Source: Sphaerosporella brunnea
Lineage: Eukaryota; Ascomycota; Pezizomycetes; Pezizales; Pyronemataceae
Length of the DNA stretch: 64,000 nt
Assembly (NCBI GenBank): GCA_008704415.1
Contig: VXIS01000107.1
Coordinates: 62,001-126,000, forward strand
Direction: 5' to 3'
In this document: in pieces, positions 45,594-58,553 of the stretch
How the letters are laid out: the number at the start of each line of letters is the position of its first letter
How positions within the stretch are numbered: position 1 is the stretch's first letter
Notes under the pieces: generated by a model
Databases searched by the model: none
The model's input: only the letters and a program-made list of their open reading frames with translations
What the model was told of the DNA's origin: nothing
Position numbers and translations under genes: made by a program

Positions 45594-47176
45594 TCAATCG
45601 CGACTCAAACTCGGCCCTGCAGGTGCACTCCCACTTCGCCATCTCCCTCCGTTCGCAGGACTCCGCTCACGCACGATATCTTTATACGCGGGCGCATTCC
45701 CGAGTACCTCCTGTGCCCTCCTGGCTCTCCGCCCTTCACTCTCGTCTTCATCTCCGCTGGAGCTGGTCTGGCTGGCATAGTCTGGCGGGGGTTCGTGGAC
45801 TCTGATTACGACCTCGCTGTTGGTATTGTTGCTGTGGGTGATATCCGTCAGACCAATCTCTCCGGGTTCGCGGGCGGGCCCTGGCGATGTGGGTTGCTGC
45901 CCACGGTGTTCCCGCCCGCGTCCGTGATCAAAATATTCTTCTCCACGGCCCAGTGGCGGTGCGCGCTGGCCCGTTTCCAGTAATATACTCCCCTGCTCGC
46001 TGCCATATGGTGGGGGTGGTGCTAGGGATCCGTTCATGGGTGCCAATCCCCACTTCTTAACATTGGCCTCGATGTAGACGAAACCCAGCTGGCCGAAATT
46101 CACGTGGATGGTGCACGGCCCGTTTGCGCCGAGGGTAGGGAAGAGGTTGAAAGACTTCAGTCCATGTGCTACGTCGTCGAGTTTCTTCCCGTTGCGCGTG
46201 AAAAAGACTGTGCCGGAGCGTGGTCTGTAGCCGACGCCAATCACGTCTCCTTGGTGATAAGGTGGCCCGTAAAGGGTGCCGGAGAAGGGCTGGTTGTGGC
46301 GGCGGTGGCCAGTGGAGGTGTATGCGAGGGAGTGTTTATGCCAGCCTATGCCATCAGTACCTCTGCGTGCCCGATTGATATGATTTTGCAAGCTTACCGG
46401 GCAGTCGAAACATGGGATAAGGCTTTGTGGTCATGCCAATAGATACAAGTGTGCTCTCCGGTTTATCGTAGAGCTTTGCTTCCCAATAGTACACCTCGTT
46501 TTGTTTCGGCACGGGTAGATTGCTCTGCACCGAACACACGCTGTCGAAAAACTCCACCTCTGTTCGCGCCTCCACGAAGCAATTCGCTATCTCTAGCTCA
46601 GCTTCAAACTCCCATGCGCTCACGCCCTTCTCTTGGATCGCTAGGAACTGCGATAAGCTGATATCGGTCGGTACTGAGTCTGGAGGGTTCGCTTCGACGA
46701 ATGCTACGCAAAAACAGCATCAACATAAACCCTCCCAGGGTCGAGCAGGGGGGGAGGGAGGCAAGTAAATAGATACCTTTAGCCCTCCAATACTCCAGCC
46801 TCTGAATCTCATCCATATTCTCGAGCGCCTCAGCCTCTTCGCGCGCCGTCGCAGCCTCATCGTCATACTGCCCCGGCCTACCCAGCACATCAAGCAAGAT
46901 CCTTCCCCTGGCCGTGTATCGCAAAAAGTATATGAACCCAAAAATCAGCGCCACCAGCGCCGCGCTTCCAAAAGCGGACAATAGACCGATCAGGACCCCG
47001 CGTCCTGCGCTGCCGGTGGCGCCATCGTCTAGCGGAGGTGGTAGGATAGCGACATTCTGCACGGCGGGTCGAGGGTGGATAACATGTTGCTGTTGCTGTT
47101 GCTGTTGCTGTTGCGAGGAAGCGGGGAAGGAGGTGCCATCTTCGGTGCCGCGGCGTTTTAAGCGCGTTACGCCCAT
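45594..47176 (-). CDS. SSH4: SPRY-domain single-pass membrane protein with PPxY motifs (Ssh4/Ear1-like)
   Basis: Yeast Ssh4 and Ear1 are endosome/vacuole membrane adaptors that recruit the Rsp5 ubiquitin ligase to cargo. The protein has a short lumenal N-terminus with a polyglutamine run (nine Q from CAG/CAA repeats, about 47086-47115). One transmembrane helix follows (VLIGLLSAFGSAALVALIFG). A juxtamembrane acidic helix (EEAEALENMDEIQRLEYWRAK) leads to a SPRY domain (NEVYYWEAKLYDKPE, VSIGMTTKPYPMFRLPG, GDVIGVGYRPRSGTVFFTRN, CTIHVNFGQLGFVYIEAN). The long cytosolic tail contains PPPY and PPDY ligase-binding motifs. Two introns separate the exons (about 46710-46777 and 46345-46400). Order and motifs match the fungal family; the symbol follows the yeast orthologue. 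Confidence 0.87.
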
Positions 47177-48242
47177 CGTGGGTGGGCACAGGACGCTTCA
47201 AGATTCTTGGTGTAACTGCGTGCAGACGGCGAGGATAAGAATAGCGGGTTATAGTACTCGGTCGCTGGTCGGCTCGTTCGTTGTATGTCGTTGTCGTCGG
47301 GGGTGGGAGTAGGTTAGGATGTTAGCGACGGGGGGGGGGGTGGTGGTGGAGGTTTGTGGGCCGTTGAGCATAAAGTTCAGCGTGCGATCAGGTGTTGTTG
47401 TTGTTGTTGTGGTTCGGTGGCGGAGAATCATCACAAGAAGAAGGGACCAGCACCAGCAGCATCAGCGCCTTGCGCGGCGCTTGGGGGGGGGGGTGAGAGT
47501 GATGTAACGCAACGGGGACCAGCGGCAGGCAAGGGCGGGATGGACATTAGCTAGCTAAGGACTGTTGAAATTGCAAGTAGAGGACTCTAGTACTTAGTAC
47601 ATCTGGTTACAGAGCGAAGTCCAGACGCTACGAGGCCATACTAACGGCAGGTATTTCTACGCTTCAGGATTCTGATACGTGCAGTCCCGAACGCTCTAGC
47701 ACCAGGCTGCCTCTCACCAAAACCATCCGCCCCGGCCTGGATGGGATCTTTCTGGTTTGGATGGCGATCTGGGGCTGAGCGCACCAGCCGCAAGAAGAGC
47801 TGCATGGACCGTACCTGATGTTCCCTCGAGATTAGATGGAATAGATAATCAACCGCATTGATTGAACAAGCCATTGGTCTCACAATTCTTCCAGTTTCTT
47901 TGTCGCCCCCTTCCCCTAAGGATCATATCGCCCAGTGTAGGGACGCATCCATCTGCCAGTTGTGTGAGAAGCAGGATCTTATCATGGCAGGTGCTTAAAG
48001 TAGTCACTCGGCTGGGATTTGTTTATTCTCACATGGGGTCTGATCCGAGCAGACAAAGGTAGCTGGAACTACCTATGCAGTGCATCCTAACTTTGGCGTG
48101 GCTGATGTCTCACTCAATGCGCAGTGCCCCTGTCGGGATGAAACATTGTAACATCCCAAGGCGCTGAATGATATTAATACAGCCAACCGCCCCTACCGAG
48201 CTCTCGAGTGATGTGATCGACGACCAGCTGTCTCCCCCAGCT
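47177..48242. other. Intergenic region
   Basis: Promoter side of the SSH4-like gene, with G-runs (47330-47341, 47484-47494) and (GTT)n at about 47395-47410. The 80-codon minus frame at 47641-47883 has no recognised feature. Confidence 0.4.
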
Positions 48243-49424
48243 CTAAAGCTCCATCTCAACGTCCGCCAGGCCCCCCTTCTTGTCCGCCAGTCGCTTTTTG
48301 GACTTGTCTCGCGCCTCCTCGATCCACTGGTCAAAGCCGCCATCCTTGAGCTTACTCCGCGCAACCTCTTTGGCGACCTCGTGGATGAACCCAACAAAGT
48401 TGTGACGCCGCAATTCGTTCTCCCACAACCAGGCCTCGCGCCTCTGCTCCTCACGCTCAAGCGTCTCCACGTCTCCAATGGCGGCCGCGGTGACTCGAGG
48501 GTCTTTAATCATTGCCAACAGATTGAAGCGAATCTCGTTGGCGGGATATCTCTCGATCCGTCGCTGCAGAACGGGTATGATCTTCTCGTGGAAGTTTTCG
48601 TCGGTGCAGGGACCGTGTGCGATCGGCGATGGCTGGAGGCCATCGAGCTCGTAGAGGTTTCCGTTGATGGTGGTGTATGCGATGAAGTGGTAAACGTCAT
48701 CGTTCTCGGTGGCAGCGCGCGTGCCTTCGTCTATGAACGGGGATGAGCGCGCAAACGAGTTGTGGACGGTTCTGATCAGCTCTACAAGTATCTTCGTCAG
48801 CCGCAAAGCGCGATAGAGTAGAGTAGTGAGCCGACGAGGCAGTACCTGAATTCGACAACGCTTCACCTCTCAACTAAATCCCACCACAACCGTCAGGAAC
48901 TTCAAACACCGATAGCCAGTAGAGGTTACAAACATCGCTCGGAAACTGCTGCGTAAACTCCTTGAACTCGCTCAGATCATTTCCAACCTCGATGTCGCCT
49001 CGGTTCAGCAACACCGACAGAATCGCCTGTGTCGCACATGCGTTCTGTATCACCTGGTTCGCAAAGAACAAGTTCTCCGCCGCCGCGAAATCGAAGTTTC
49101 CATCCACCGCATTTCCGTCGTCGGGCTTAGACTGACCGACAGGGTATTTGAAAAGGAAGATGACACCGTAAACAGGACTGAGCGAGGAGTGTTAGAACCT
49201 GGGGCGAGCGTCGGTGGAGGAACAGGGAGAGACGGACGATAGCTGTCGTAGGTAATCGGAGTCTAGAGATATCATCTCCTCGAACTGCACATTCTTGACA
49301 CCGAGGTTCTCGACGAGATACGTGAAGACTCCCTGGGCGCAGGCTTGTTAGCTGAGAAGTGTTGTGGGAACGCGCAGCGGAGGCGTACAGCATCAGATTC
49401 GATCGTATTCCATCCACCCGACAT
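48243..49424 (-). CDS. Ubiquitin C-terminal hydrolase, UCH37/UCHL5 type
   Basis: A cysteine protease that trims ubiquitin chains, typically at the 19S proteasome. The spliced protein starts MSGGWNTIESDAGVFTYLVE and continues NLGVKNVQFEEMISLDSDYL and SPVYGVIFLFKYPVGQS. The catalytic Cys is in QNACATQAILSVLLN and the catalytic His in DDVYHFIAY, with the active-site Asp in NLYELDGL. The C-terminal ULD-like helical extension (EREEQRREAWLWENELRRHNFVGFIHEVAKEV, broken here for length) ends in a basic tail KKGGLADVEMEL. At least five introns; one short exon encodes LRGEALSNSE. The Gln of the oxyanion hole is probably the Q of NVQFEE or an upstream residue. Length (about 320 residues) fits UCH37 rather than the shorter UCHL1/3. 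Confidence 0.92.
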
Positions 49425-50498
49425 CTTTGTGAGTGTGTGCGGGCTTCGATGGGTCGCGGTAAGGATTTAAAGGTCTGGGCGCTGTATTTGGATGGTTGTG
49501 ACAATGTTGTTCTGGTGATGAAGGCGGATCGTTGATGGTGGTAGTTGATGGAGAGAGACGCGTAGCTGCGAAGCCGCAAAGCGGGATGACGTTTTGCTCC
49601 TCGGTGTGGAGGCTCTGCCTGTCTTTGATCCCCGCCAACCCTTAAAGCCCATCCCTAACCACAACTCGCTTGTGTTTTCAGGGCATGATGCTCGGATTGA
49701 GATTGGCACTAGAATTCAGAGAGATATATACAGTACCTAGACAAAAGTTTTGGTGATTTTGCTTTTGCGTGGTGGGGTCCTGTGTCTTCACCACATCCTA
49801 ATGACGAAACAAAGATATACAAAAGAACGTCTCTCCAAAAACCCATGGGGGTTCTTGCGACCGCGACTTCCTCATTAGACGCTCGTAGTCAACGGCCAAA
49901 ACCTCTTGTACTATGCTGGCATTGCCAACATGGATGGAAGCCCGACAACGTGGAGGAGAAGGTTGCAGATACACTGCTTCGAGAAAATCCCAGAGAAGCA
50001 ACACCCTGAGACTGTCAATGGCAGACCATGTGCAAGAGGCCATTGAGGCCGACCAGGCACTGTGGGCGTGCGCCGGACGACGGAAGAAGGATCTCAATGT
50101 TTTGTAGTTTCAATATAGGGCACACACCGGCCCCCACGCAAAAAGCAAGACTTTTAGGATCTTCCAGCATGATATATCACTCCTCGGAGTTCACTGGTAT
50201 CAAAGCGCAATATTCTTACAGCCATTACACCACCCCGCCACGCAAATCGACGTGGCACCTGAAACTTTTAGAGCAATAAGCCCTCTCCTGATCATCTTAA
50301 TCTTACCATTGCAAATTCGTACAGTATCCCACAAAGACAAAAAACGCCAGCAGAAAAGAAAACTCGAACAGAAAAAAAAGGGTAGCTTAAATGAAGATGA
50401 AGAGGAAGCGACCAACGACATCCACATTTCGTAAACACATCGCAGTTGCATCTCTCTCCGCATCTAAACAGACATCCTAACCAACTCTTGCACTGAAA
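49425..50498. other. Intergenic region
   Basis: Upstream of the UCH37-type gene and downstream of RPB2. No recognisable gene; A-rich stretch at 50330-50400 is probably the RPB2 3' region. Confidence 0.45.
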
Positions 50499-53400
50499 TT
50501 ACGTTCGCATAGTGACGCCAGAGCGCTTGTGGAACATCCTGGCAGCGATGTTCATGGCCGCTAACTCCTGGAACAGCAGTTTAGCAGCATAGGGGAGGTG
50601 AATCTGCGAGATCTTGGTCTTGTTGTGGCAAGGCCGGCACTCAAACTGATTCTTTTTGAGGTTCCTGCTAACTGTCAGTGGTGTTGTGGAACAGAGAGGA
50701 ATGAAAGGGCACATACGCGATAGGAGTCATGAGACCGCAAATATCACAGATGTGGACACGGAAAGCATCCGATACTTCGAACAGACTATCCAGGCGTTAG
50801 CATGGCCAAGGAGAGCGAAGGTGGGAGTACACATACCGCTCCTTCAAGAAGGCACTAGCGCCATGAGAAATCATACAATCCCGCTCCATCTCTCCAAAAC
50901 GGAGACCACCATCTCTGGCACGACCCTCCACAGGCTGTCTCGTAAGGATCTGTACAGGTCCTCTAGCACGAGCATGAATCTTGTCGTCAACCATGTGACG
51001 CAGACGCTGGTAGTATGTTGGTCCCAAAAAGACTTGGGCTACCAACTTCTTTCCAGTGTAACCGTTGTACATTACCTCGAATCCACGAGACTGGTATCCG
51101 CTCTGTCGCAGCAGATTGGAGACGGAATCGACAGTGACATCGGTGAATGGCGTTGCATCACCCTCAAACCCGCGCAAGGAAGCCACCTTACTAAGCTGAC
51201 ACTCAATCAAGTGGGCAATCGTCATTCGAGATGGGATAGCGTGGGGGTTGATGATGAGATCGGGAACTATTCCCTCACACGTAAATGGCATGTCCTCCGA
51301 TCTGTAGGTGATACCGATCGTTCCCTAAAGCGTCGAGGTCAGTAAACTTCACAAATGAGCGGTTGGACAACAGACCTTCTGCCCGTGACGTGACGCAAAC
51401 TTATCGCCAATCTGTGGGATCTTGGTGGTCCTCATGCGAACTTTGACAAACTTCAAGCCATCGGCATTAGTTGTCAACATCACCTGATCCACAATACCGT
51501 TTTCGGTACTCCTGAGAGGCGTAGAAACGTCGCGCTTCGTATGGTATTTCTGTCTCTGGCCCATCTCGTCCGCGTCCGCGTTGATAGGAGCTGTCTTTCC
51601 GATGATGATATCTTCACCGGAAACACGGACACCCGGCGCAACCAGTCCGTCGTCGTCCAGCTTATCGTATGTGCCGTGTTTGAGCTTGAGTGTGCTTCCT
51701 CTCGTCGGCTTCTCGAACTCTTCGACGACCGTCATTCCGATTCGCTTCTCTTGGTCCATGTATGCTCGGTAGAACAAACTGCGGAATAGACCACGATCGA
51801 TACTGCTTTGGTTCATGATGACGGAGTCTTCTTGGTTGTATCCACTGTAACACATAATACCGACAATAGCATTCTGTCCAGCCGGAAGTTCACGGAACTT
51901 GAGATACTCCATGGAACGAGTGGTAGCCAGCGGCTTTTGAGGGTAATATAGAATGTTCGCCATGGTATCCATGCGCTCCGCGAAGTTGGTCAAGAATACA
52001 CCCATAGCCTGCTTCCCCATGGCAGACTGGTATGTATTACGCGGGGACTACATAGTGAGCACACGTCCAGACACAGCTTATGATCAAAAATCTTACCTGG
52101 TTGTGATCAGGGAACGGAATGATACTGGCGCAGATCCCAAGTATCATGCTGGGGTGAATCTCACAATGCGTGTACTGACTCGTGTTTTTGTTGATAGGTG
52201 CCTTGACACGCTTGTTGGGATCCGTCTCCTCGGCCAGCTCATATCCTTGAGCAACCTGCCGAGACGCTTCGAGATCCTCAGGAGTCATGACGATCATGAT
52301 CGTTTCCTCTTCTTCTGCATCAACGTATTCCACGGCTCCGCATTCAAGCAAGCCCTTCCAGCCAAAGCGTTGTTCCTCCGGCAGATCATGATCTTCCTCC
52401 AGTTGCAAGATGTGGTCCTTGGTCAAAACTAATTGACCTCTCCTCTCGTGTGTAGGATCGTTGTCGATAACGAATAGAGGACGGCAGACTCGTCCAGCGT
52501 CCGTGAAGATCTTAAATTCACGGTCTCGGATATCTCTAATAACGCTGACTTCGTGACTGATGGATCCGCGACGCCTAAGTTCCTGGACCAGGCGCACGAG
52601 GTGAAGGGGATCTCTGTGAACACCGATCCAGACACCGTTGAGGAAGATCTTGGTGGCGTTCGGAGATCTCTGCGGCTCATACTCCTCCAAAAACTCCATG
52701 TTCTGCTCGGCCATAAAGTTGATCAGAGGCTGGCCGGGTGTTCCGACAGTAATGTACGACATCAAAGCCAAGTTCTTGACCAGACCGCATGCCTGACCCT
52801 CGGGAGTCTCGGCAGGGCACACAAGTCCCCAGTGGGTGTTGTGCAGCTGGCGGGGCTTTGCGATCTTTCCATCCCGTCCTATCGGGGTGTTGGTACGTCG
52901 CAAGTGAGACAGAGTCGATGCGAAGGTGTAGCGGTTGAGCACCTGCGACACTCCCGCCTTGGCTGACATCGCCTTCTTCTGGTCGCCCCAGTTACCGGTA
53001 GCCAAGGAGTACTTGAGACCATTGCTGATAGTGTTTGACTTGACGGCCAGAGGCAGACTGAACTCCTTCCCAGTCTCGACACACTTCTCCAAGTATTTGA
53101 AGACGTCCTTGGTCAGCTTTTTCCAGAGATTTCTGAACAGAGAGGCCAAAAGAGGTCCAGCAAGATCCAAGCGCTTCTTTCCAAAGTGGTCTCGATCGTC
53201 AACCTCACGACGCTCCAAAGCACACTGTAGCATCCTATGAACCATGTATCCAAGGAAGAAAGCTTTCCGTGTTTCACTGCCCTCTTTCTGCGAGATATGG
53301 GGGAGCAACTCCTTCTGCATAATCTCTCGAGCATGCCGGACACGCTTTTCTCTGTTCGCACCGGTCGACGTTCCACGTTTGGCGATGTAGTCCAGCGCGA

Positions 53401-54474
53401 CACCCTGATCCTGGATGACGAATGCCTCCTCGATACAAGGCTTCATCATCTCCAACATTTCAATATCGTTGCGATCGTAGCAAACGTGGTTGAGAATGTC
53501 TTCATCCGAGACAACGCCGAGAGCTCTGAAGACGATGACGAGAGGGATGTCGCTCTTGATGTAAGGTAGCGTGGACTTGATAGTTGCGTTGTAACCACCG
53601 CGAGCTTCGCCTCTGGTCACAAGCTTGATCTGCATACTACTGATAAGCCTTGATCCTTTCTCCACCGCACTTCGGATCTCCGCGATATATGGTGTGGGCG
53701 ATGGCAACGCCTTCTTGAAGACCTGGACGATGTTGGCCGCGCTGCGTTCCTGAGCGATCAGGACCTTCTCCGAGCCGTTGATGACGAAATACCCTCCTTG
53801 GTCGTATGGACATTCCGACAGTCCATAGAGTTCGTCCTCCTTGAAATCCTTCAATATGCAGTACTGCGACTTCAGCATAATTGGCATCTTTCCGACAAAC
53901 ACCTTCGAGGGTTCAGATTCGAATTCCGTGTCCCAAGTATATTTGACATTGTTCCTCCCCTCTCCTTCTCCGTGCTCCGACGCCTGTTCGTCTTCGCTGT
54001 CTGACAAATCAATTTCCCGCGCCGACATAACCTTGTGTTTCATCTCGCAGTAGACGGGCGACGAGTATGTAAGGTTTCGTAGTCGCGCCTCCTGAGGCAA
54101 CATCGGCTGAGTCGAACCATCTCCTTCGGTCATAGTTGGTCGCGACAGGAAGATGTCACCGAAATTGATCTCGTATCTCCGTAGCACAACGCCGTTGTTC
54201 TCTTCGGCATTCAAGTTCTGGTCAAGAGTGAGGATCGAGTCCTCGTGCACCATCTGCTGCATCGTATGCGATACGAATTCATCGAACGAGTTGAGCTGTT
54301 GCGATACGAGTCCCTTGTCCTCGAAGAAGGCAGAGATGACTTCACACACCACCTCGTTAGCTCCGCAACGCACCTCATGGGGGGAAACGCGGAGAAAAGA
54401 AATGGTGTGGGCGGGGCATAGCAAATACCCTGCCAGCAGTCTTCCGCCGAGATTTCATCTGAATAATCCTCCAT
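50499..54474 (-). CDS. RPB2: RNA polymerase II second-largest subunit (Rpb2)
   Basis: Rpb2 forms half of the Pol II active centre and wall. The protein starts [15 protein letters not shown]. It proceeds through the protrusion and lobe ([52 protein letters not shown]), the fork loop ([40 protein letters not shown]), the hybrid-binding domain ([78 protein letters not shown]) and the zinc site (HICDICGLM ... [12 protein letters not shown]). It ends [13 protein letters not shown]. The exon from 54424 to 52037 is about 2.3 kb; smaller introns fall near 54400, 52050, 51340, 50790 and 50680. Acidic insert [18 protein letters not shown] is in the lobe. This gene is a standard fungal phylogenetic marker. 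Confidence 0.97.
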
Positions 54475-55086
54475 GATGGTGGTGGTGGATCGCGAACTTG
54501 GTTGCGCGTGGTGGTTGTGATGGGTATTAGAGGGGATTGTACAGCGACGACAACGACCGCCGGCGAAATTGAACTCTCAGAATTAGCGAGACAAGTGTGA
54601 ACGGTAATTCGAGATGTCTCCGCTCGAAAAAGTGGTGTGTCGTGGGTGGAGGTTGGTGGTGGTGAGCTCGGAGGATGGAGCTGAAGGTTGGGTGTGGGAT
54701 GCGCGACAGAGTGTGGCGAGCTTCGTTGAGTGAACGCGGGCAGCCAAACTGAGAAAGGCCAAATTCGCCAAACGTAGAATTACCCGGCAAATGACTTGTG
54801 GAATTGGCCGCTTCATCACGTGAACCCCGAGCGCATGGTTATCACCACTCGAAGACAGCTTTAGAGGTTTGTTGTTAGGGATTACCCATCAGGTAAAACC
54901 ACAATTGCTATCTACTCTAGATGGGTGCTGTATCAGTGTGAAAATGTGCTTTGTGGTAAAAAGCAAGTGACGTTGAGCTTTCCCAATTGGGTAGTGTTCA
55001 GGTCACAATATATCACTCGCCGTAACAGCATGACATGTGGGCAGAGGGCTCCACCAACCCCGAGCAACAGGCCGCCTACTCAACCC
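54475..55086. other. Intergenic region
   Basis: RPB2 promoter side and GH16 3' end. No recognisable motif beyond AT-rich patches. Confidence 0.45.
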
Positions 55087-56225
55087 TCACAGCCACCGTC
55101 CAATTACTAATCCCGCTCCCAAAACAGCCGTCCAAACCCTCTTCATAATCCTTGCTCCACCGCTCCTCGCCGCCGCTCTATTCTCACTCACCCCCTCAGC
55201 ACCAACCTCGCAATGGGCATCTTTCTTCCCCTTCGCAGTCTCACACGCCCTGTTCCACGCCTCATCCCTCCCTTCATTACTCTCGCTGGTGTTGAAGTAC
55301 AAATCCACATATTCGATCTCCAGCGTCACATCAATGCTACTCGGCTGTCCACTCCAGCTCCCATTATTGGCCCACAGATTAATCATGACTTTTCCTGGCT
55401 GTGTCGTATCAGCGTCGCCCCCTCACACTAACACCCCCGGGGACAGTAGGTATACATGACTCGGCACATTCTTGCTGATGGTACGCTTTAGCACACCGTC
55501 CTGCCAAAACTTTGTGGTCTCCGCCGTCCAATCCAGCCTATGCTCCTGCATCTCCCACCACGGCTTTGCTAGCAGATCTTTAAAAGTAGCATTGGGGGTC
55601 AACGTATCCGTATTCGGATCGTATGCTGATAACATCAGCAGTCCCCCTCCCCCGCCAAAAAAAGAGCAACACACATACCTGGATGGTTGGTATAATGCAC
55701 CCACCTCCCGCCATCGGCATCCCTCGTAACAATCTCTACATCACTCTCCTCACTATCATCCTATTCCCATCAGCTTCTCCTCTCCACCCTCACGAAAAAA
55801 CTCACATAATAAACAAAAAACCCGGCCACGGCACCCTCGCCGCCCCGCACCACACCTCTCATCCTAAAGCTCCCAAACAAGAAGTTATCGCGGATACTGT
55901 GCAGCTCAGCAGCACTGACAGGTCCTTTCCCGTCCCAGCCGCGTTGTCGCAGCGTCAACCCACCAGCCGAGAGGAATACGTTTGCGGCCTCGTTCCTCCG
56001 GGACACGGTGAGCTGGGTAAGGTTGCCAGGGACCAGCCACGTCTGTGGTTCCCAGGTGGCGAGGAGGGTCGAGTTGGTGCTTGTGTTTGGCGGGGTGAAG
56101 CGGGTGAGGAGGCGGTGCGTGAAGAAGTCGTTGGTGGAGGTGATGAGGTGGCCGCATTCGCAGGCTGTGTGAGCAGGGGCGGGGAGGACAAGGAAGGGGA
56201 GGGAGACGAGGAGGAGGGGATGCAT
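55087..56225 (-). CDS. Secreted GH16-family glucan enzyme
   Basis: Concanavalin-A-like glycoside hydrolase family 16, acting on beta-glucans of the cell wall or substrate. A signal peptide (MHPLLLVSLPFLVLPAPAHT) is followed by CECGHLITSTNDFFTH. Splicing yields FFVYYDDSEESDVEIVTRD, containing the ExDxE catalytic motif as ESDVE (nucleophile and acid/base Glu flank the Asp). Then come HYTNHPAYDPNTD, HRLDWTAETTKFWQDG and, after another intron, HPGKVMINLWANNGSWSG and DVTLEIEYVDLYFN. The C-terminus is a charged stretch plus a hydrophobic tail (VWTAVLGAGLVIG), resembling a GPI-anchor signal. Three introns, all GT-AG; one intron disrupts what would otherwise be the catalytic region's reading. Exact substrate is not deducible. 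Confidence 0.85.
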
Positions 56226-57502
56226 TGTTGATGAGGGGCTGCGAGGTTGGTTGTGAGTTATTCAATGCGGACGGACGTAAACAAACACATCAGCATCAGC
56301 ATCAGAAGAAATTAGAAGGATAGGGCAAGAATACAGGTGGATGGATACTAAATACATACAAGGCATCCGTCCCACACCTGGCGTGTAACCGTTGCATGCT
56401 GTTTTGTATGCATGAAGCCGTCGACTTTCCATCATGAGGTATTCGTCCGGGACTTCTGGTCAATTATTGGGGGAACAGGTGGATATTGTGCTACGTAGCT
56501 CAACTAGTTCCATTCGCCAGCAGAGGTGCAGCTGTGGATCATAGTCCGTGGAGTTTTAGGTGCCACAAATAGCACAAATAGCCACGTTCCCCGAAAAACT
56601 TCCGTGGTTGTGCTTTGGTTATCTTTGAGCTAATGTGGCAGGGCCAGCAAGGTACATACCTGGGCTCTATTGTGATTGTTTGATGACAAAGTCCCAATTA
56701 TCCGTACGACCAGTGTGCTCAAGCTTGCCATGCAGCCCTCCGGTCGAGGAGAACGACTTCTCATGACAATTGAACAGCCGTGACCAATACATTGCAATGG
56801 AGCACCCGCGGCATAATCATACGGTGTACGTCCGATTGTAATATGCTCTCTATCCCGTCGAGGCGTCATTCTCACCATTCATGTGGCGTCACTCGGTCAA
56901 TGTAACCTGTATATTATAGATGAGACTAGTAAACAGCCGTGTGGTGACCACACGGTGTGCAGTCATCAGTACAGCGCCACTTAATGTAAAGTCATATGTA
57001 CGTTGCAGTCAGAGCGTATGTGTGTGAAACACGGCGCAGTAAAGTAAAGAGAGGAGGCAGTGGGTTGGGGTCGAGGAGGCAAGACCGTCTCACTTCACCG
57101 CTAGCACCCGCACGGATAAATACAAATCTATTCAATTCCGCAACTATCTACAAATCTAGCAGTGTGTACCTGTCCAGCAGCGTAGTCGCTTCACTCCAAA
57201 ATCCGACGGCCGGAAACTTAGGGTTGAGCCTCCAGAGGTAGACGCCACAGGAAAACGCCACACCAACTGCACTATAGGGATAGATAGAACCCAAGCGTCG
57301 ACGGAATATAGTTACTAGTATCGGGTGCTCTTCGGCAATGCTGGGAGCCGGAGACGCCCCGAATATAGGCGTGCTGCTTCCGGGGTGGCTGTCATGTAGG
57401 CATCGAGCTCCAGAGGCATCTGAGCCCACGGCATGTAGGCGTTCAGCCGCCGAGGCGTCCCCCGTAAGTCTGGTCACCTCGTTGCAATGACCCCTTCAGG
57501 TT
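56226..57502. other. Intergenic region
   Basis: No recognisable gene. Contains (CAGCAT)n-like CATCAGCATCAGCATCAG near 56290, and an imperfect TGTGGTGACCACA palindrome near 56940-56952. Confidence 0.4.
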
Positions 57503-58419
57503 TTGAGGAGTGTCATGACGGGGGGGGGGGGGGTCAGGACAATTTACCGTGAAGTGTTCACCGAGTATTCAGAAGTCATGCAGTTCGTGGAAGCTGCAAG
57601 CCAGGCGATCTGTTCACACCATGCCCTGGCATATCAGAGTAAGCTTCTTGAGACTCACATCGAATGGCTCCTCGATCAAAAGTATGCCATGGAAAATGGG
57701 GGCCGGGAAACGAGATGCCGACGAATTGGAAGAAGACGACACTGACCTTATACCGGATATCGAATATCTGGCTTTGCTTGACCCTACGATACGCGACTTT
57801 CGCTTCAAGTCTAGTTGGTCCACATGTGCTGCTGCATTTAATTACTATACACACGTTTTCTGCTCACCACCTACTACTTCTTACGACGACATCCAAGAAA
57901 GTTCGGAGCCTCAACCTAAAAGTTGTCCAGACATCTCTGCCGAAAAACGGCGTATCTGGCTCTCATGTTCCCAGCAAAGGAAGATCTGGATTCCCTTCAG
58001 CGGGCAATTTCAAAAGTGGCTTCCCCCCAAAAAGGGTTATTTCGGTGGAACATAGCATTGCGAATTCGAAGCTATACTGTGACATACCCCGAAGTCGATG
58101 AACGCTGCGGAGTTTCTTCCTGGTGGCGGTATCTAGCGATTCAAATTGCAATTTCTGGCAGCCATTCAACGTACACAGCCTGTGTCCTACCAGCCCCCCT
58201 TTCCTTCCAAAGAAGTACGCCCAGAAGGTGGCCGATGCGCTGGAGGTTGAACTCAAGAAAATTCTGCTCAAGGAATTGGAGAAGACAAAAGCCGATCAAC
58301 CTTACGACCGAGGATCGCTTTCGCCACAGCACGTACCACGGATACAGATGCAGAGCGGGGCCAATGGGTACCTTGATTTGGATGACATGCGTTCATCGAA
58401 AAAACGCAGTTTTCATTAG
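57503..58419 (+). pseudogene. Unrecognised gene or remnant, several open stretches
   Basis: Protein-like segments lie in different frames: CSHHALAYQSKLLETHIEWL (57600-57680), then DADELEEDDTDLIPDIEYLA (57710-57780), KEDLDSLQRAISKVASPQK (57960-58030) and, in the last stretch, KKYAQKVADALEVELKKIL ending DDMRSSKKRSFH. They could be exons of one gene, since GT-AG candidates exist between them, or an eroded gene. I know no matching family. A 13-G run (57521-57533) precedes it. Confidence 0.3.
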
Positions 58420-58553
58420 ATTTTTTTTTGGGGGCTGCTGTATCATGATCTTGTTCGGACTTTGGTCGCGACGTTTTATCCCATGATAGTGGGTGTGCTT
58501 TTGACCCTCAGTGTCAATGCGAAACACTTTTATATTCTTAACGCCAAACAAAT

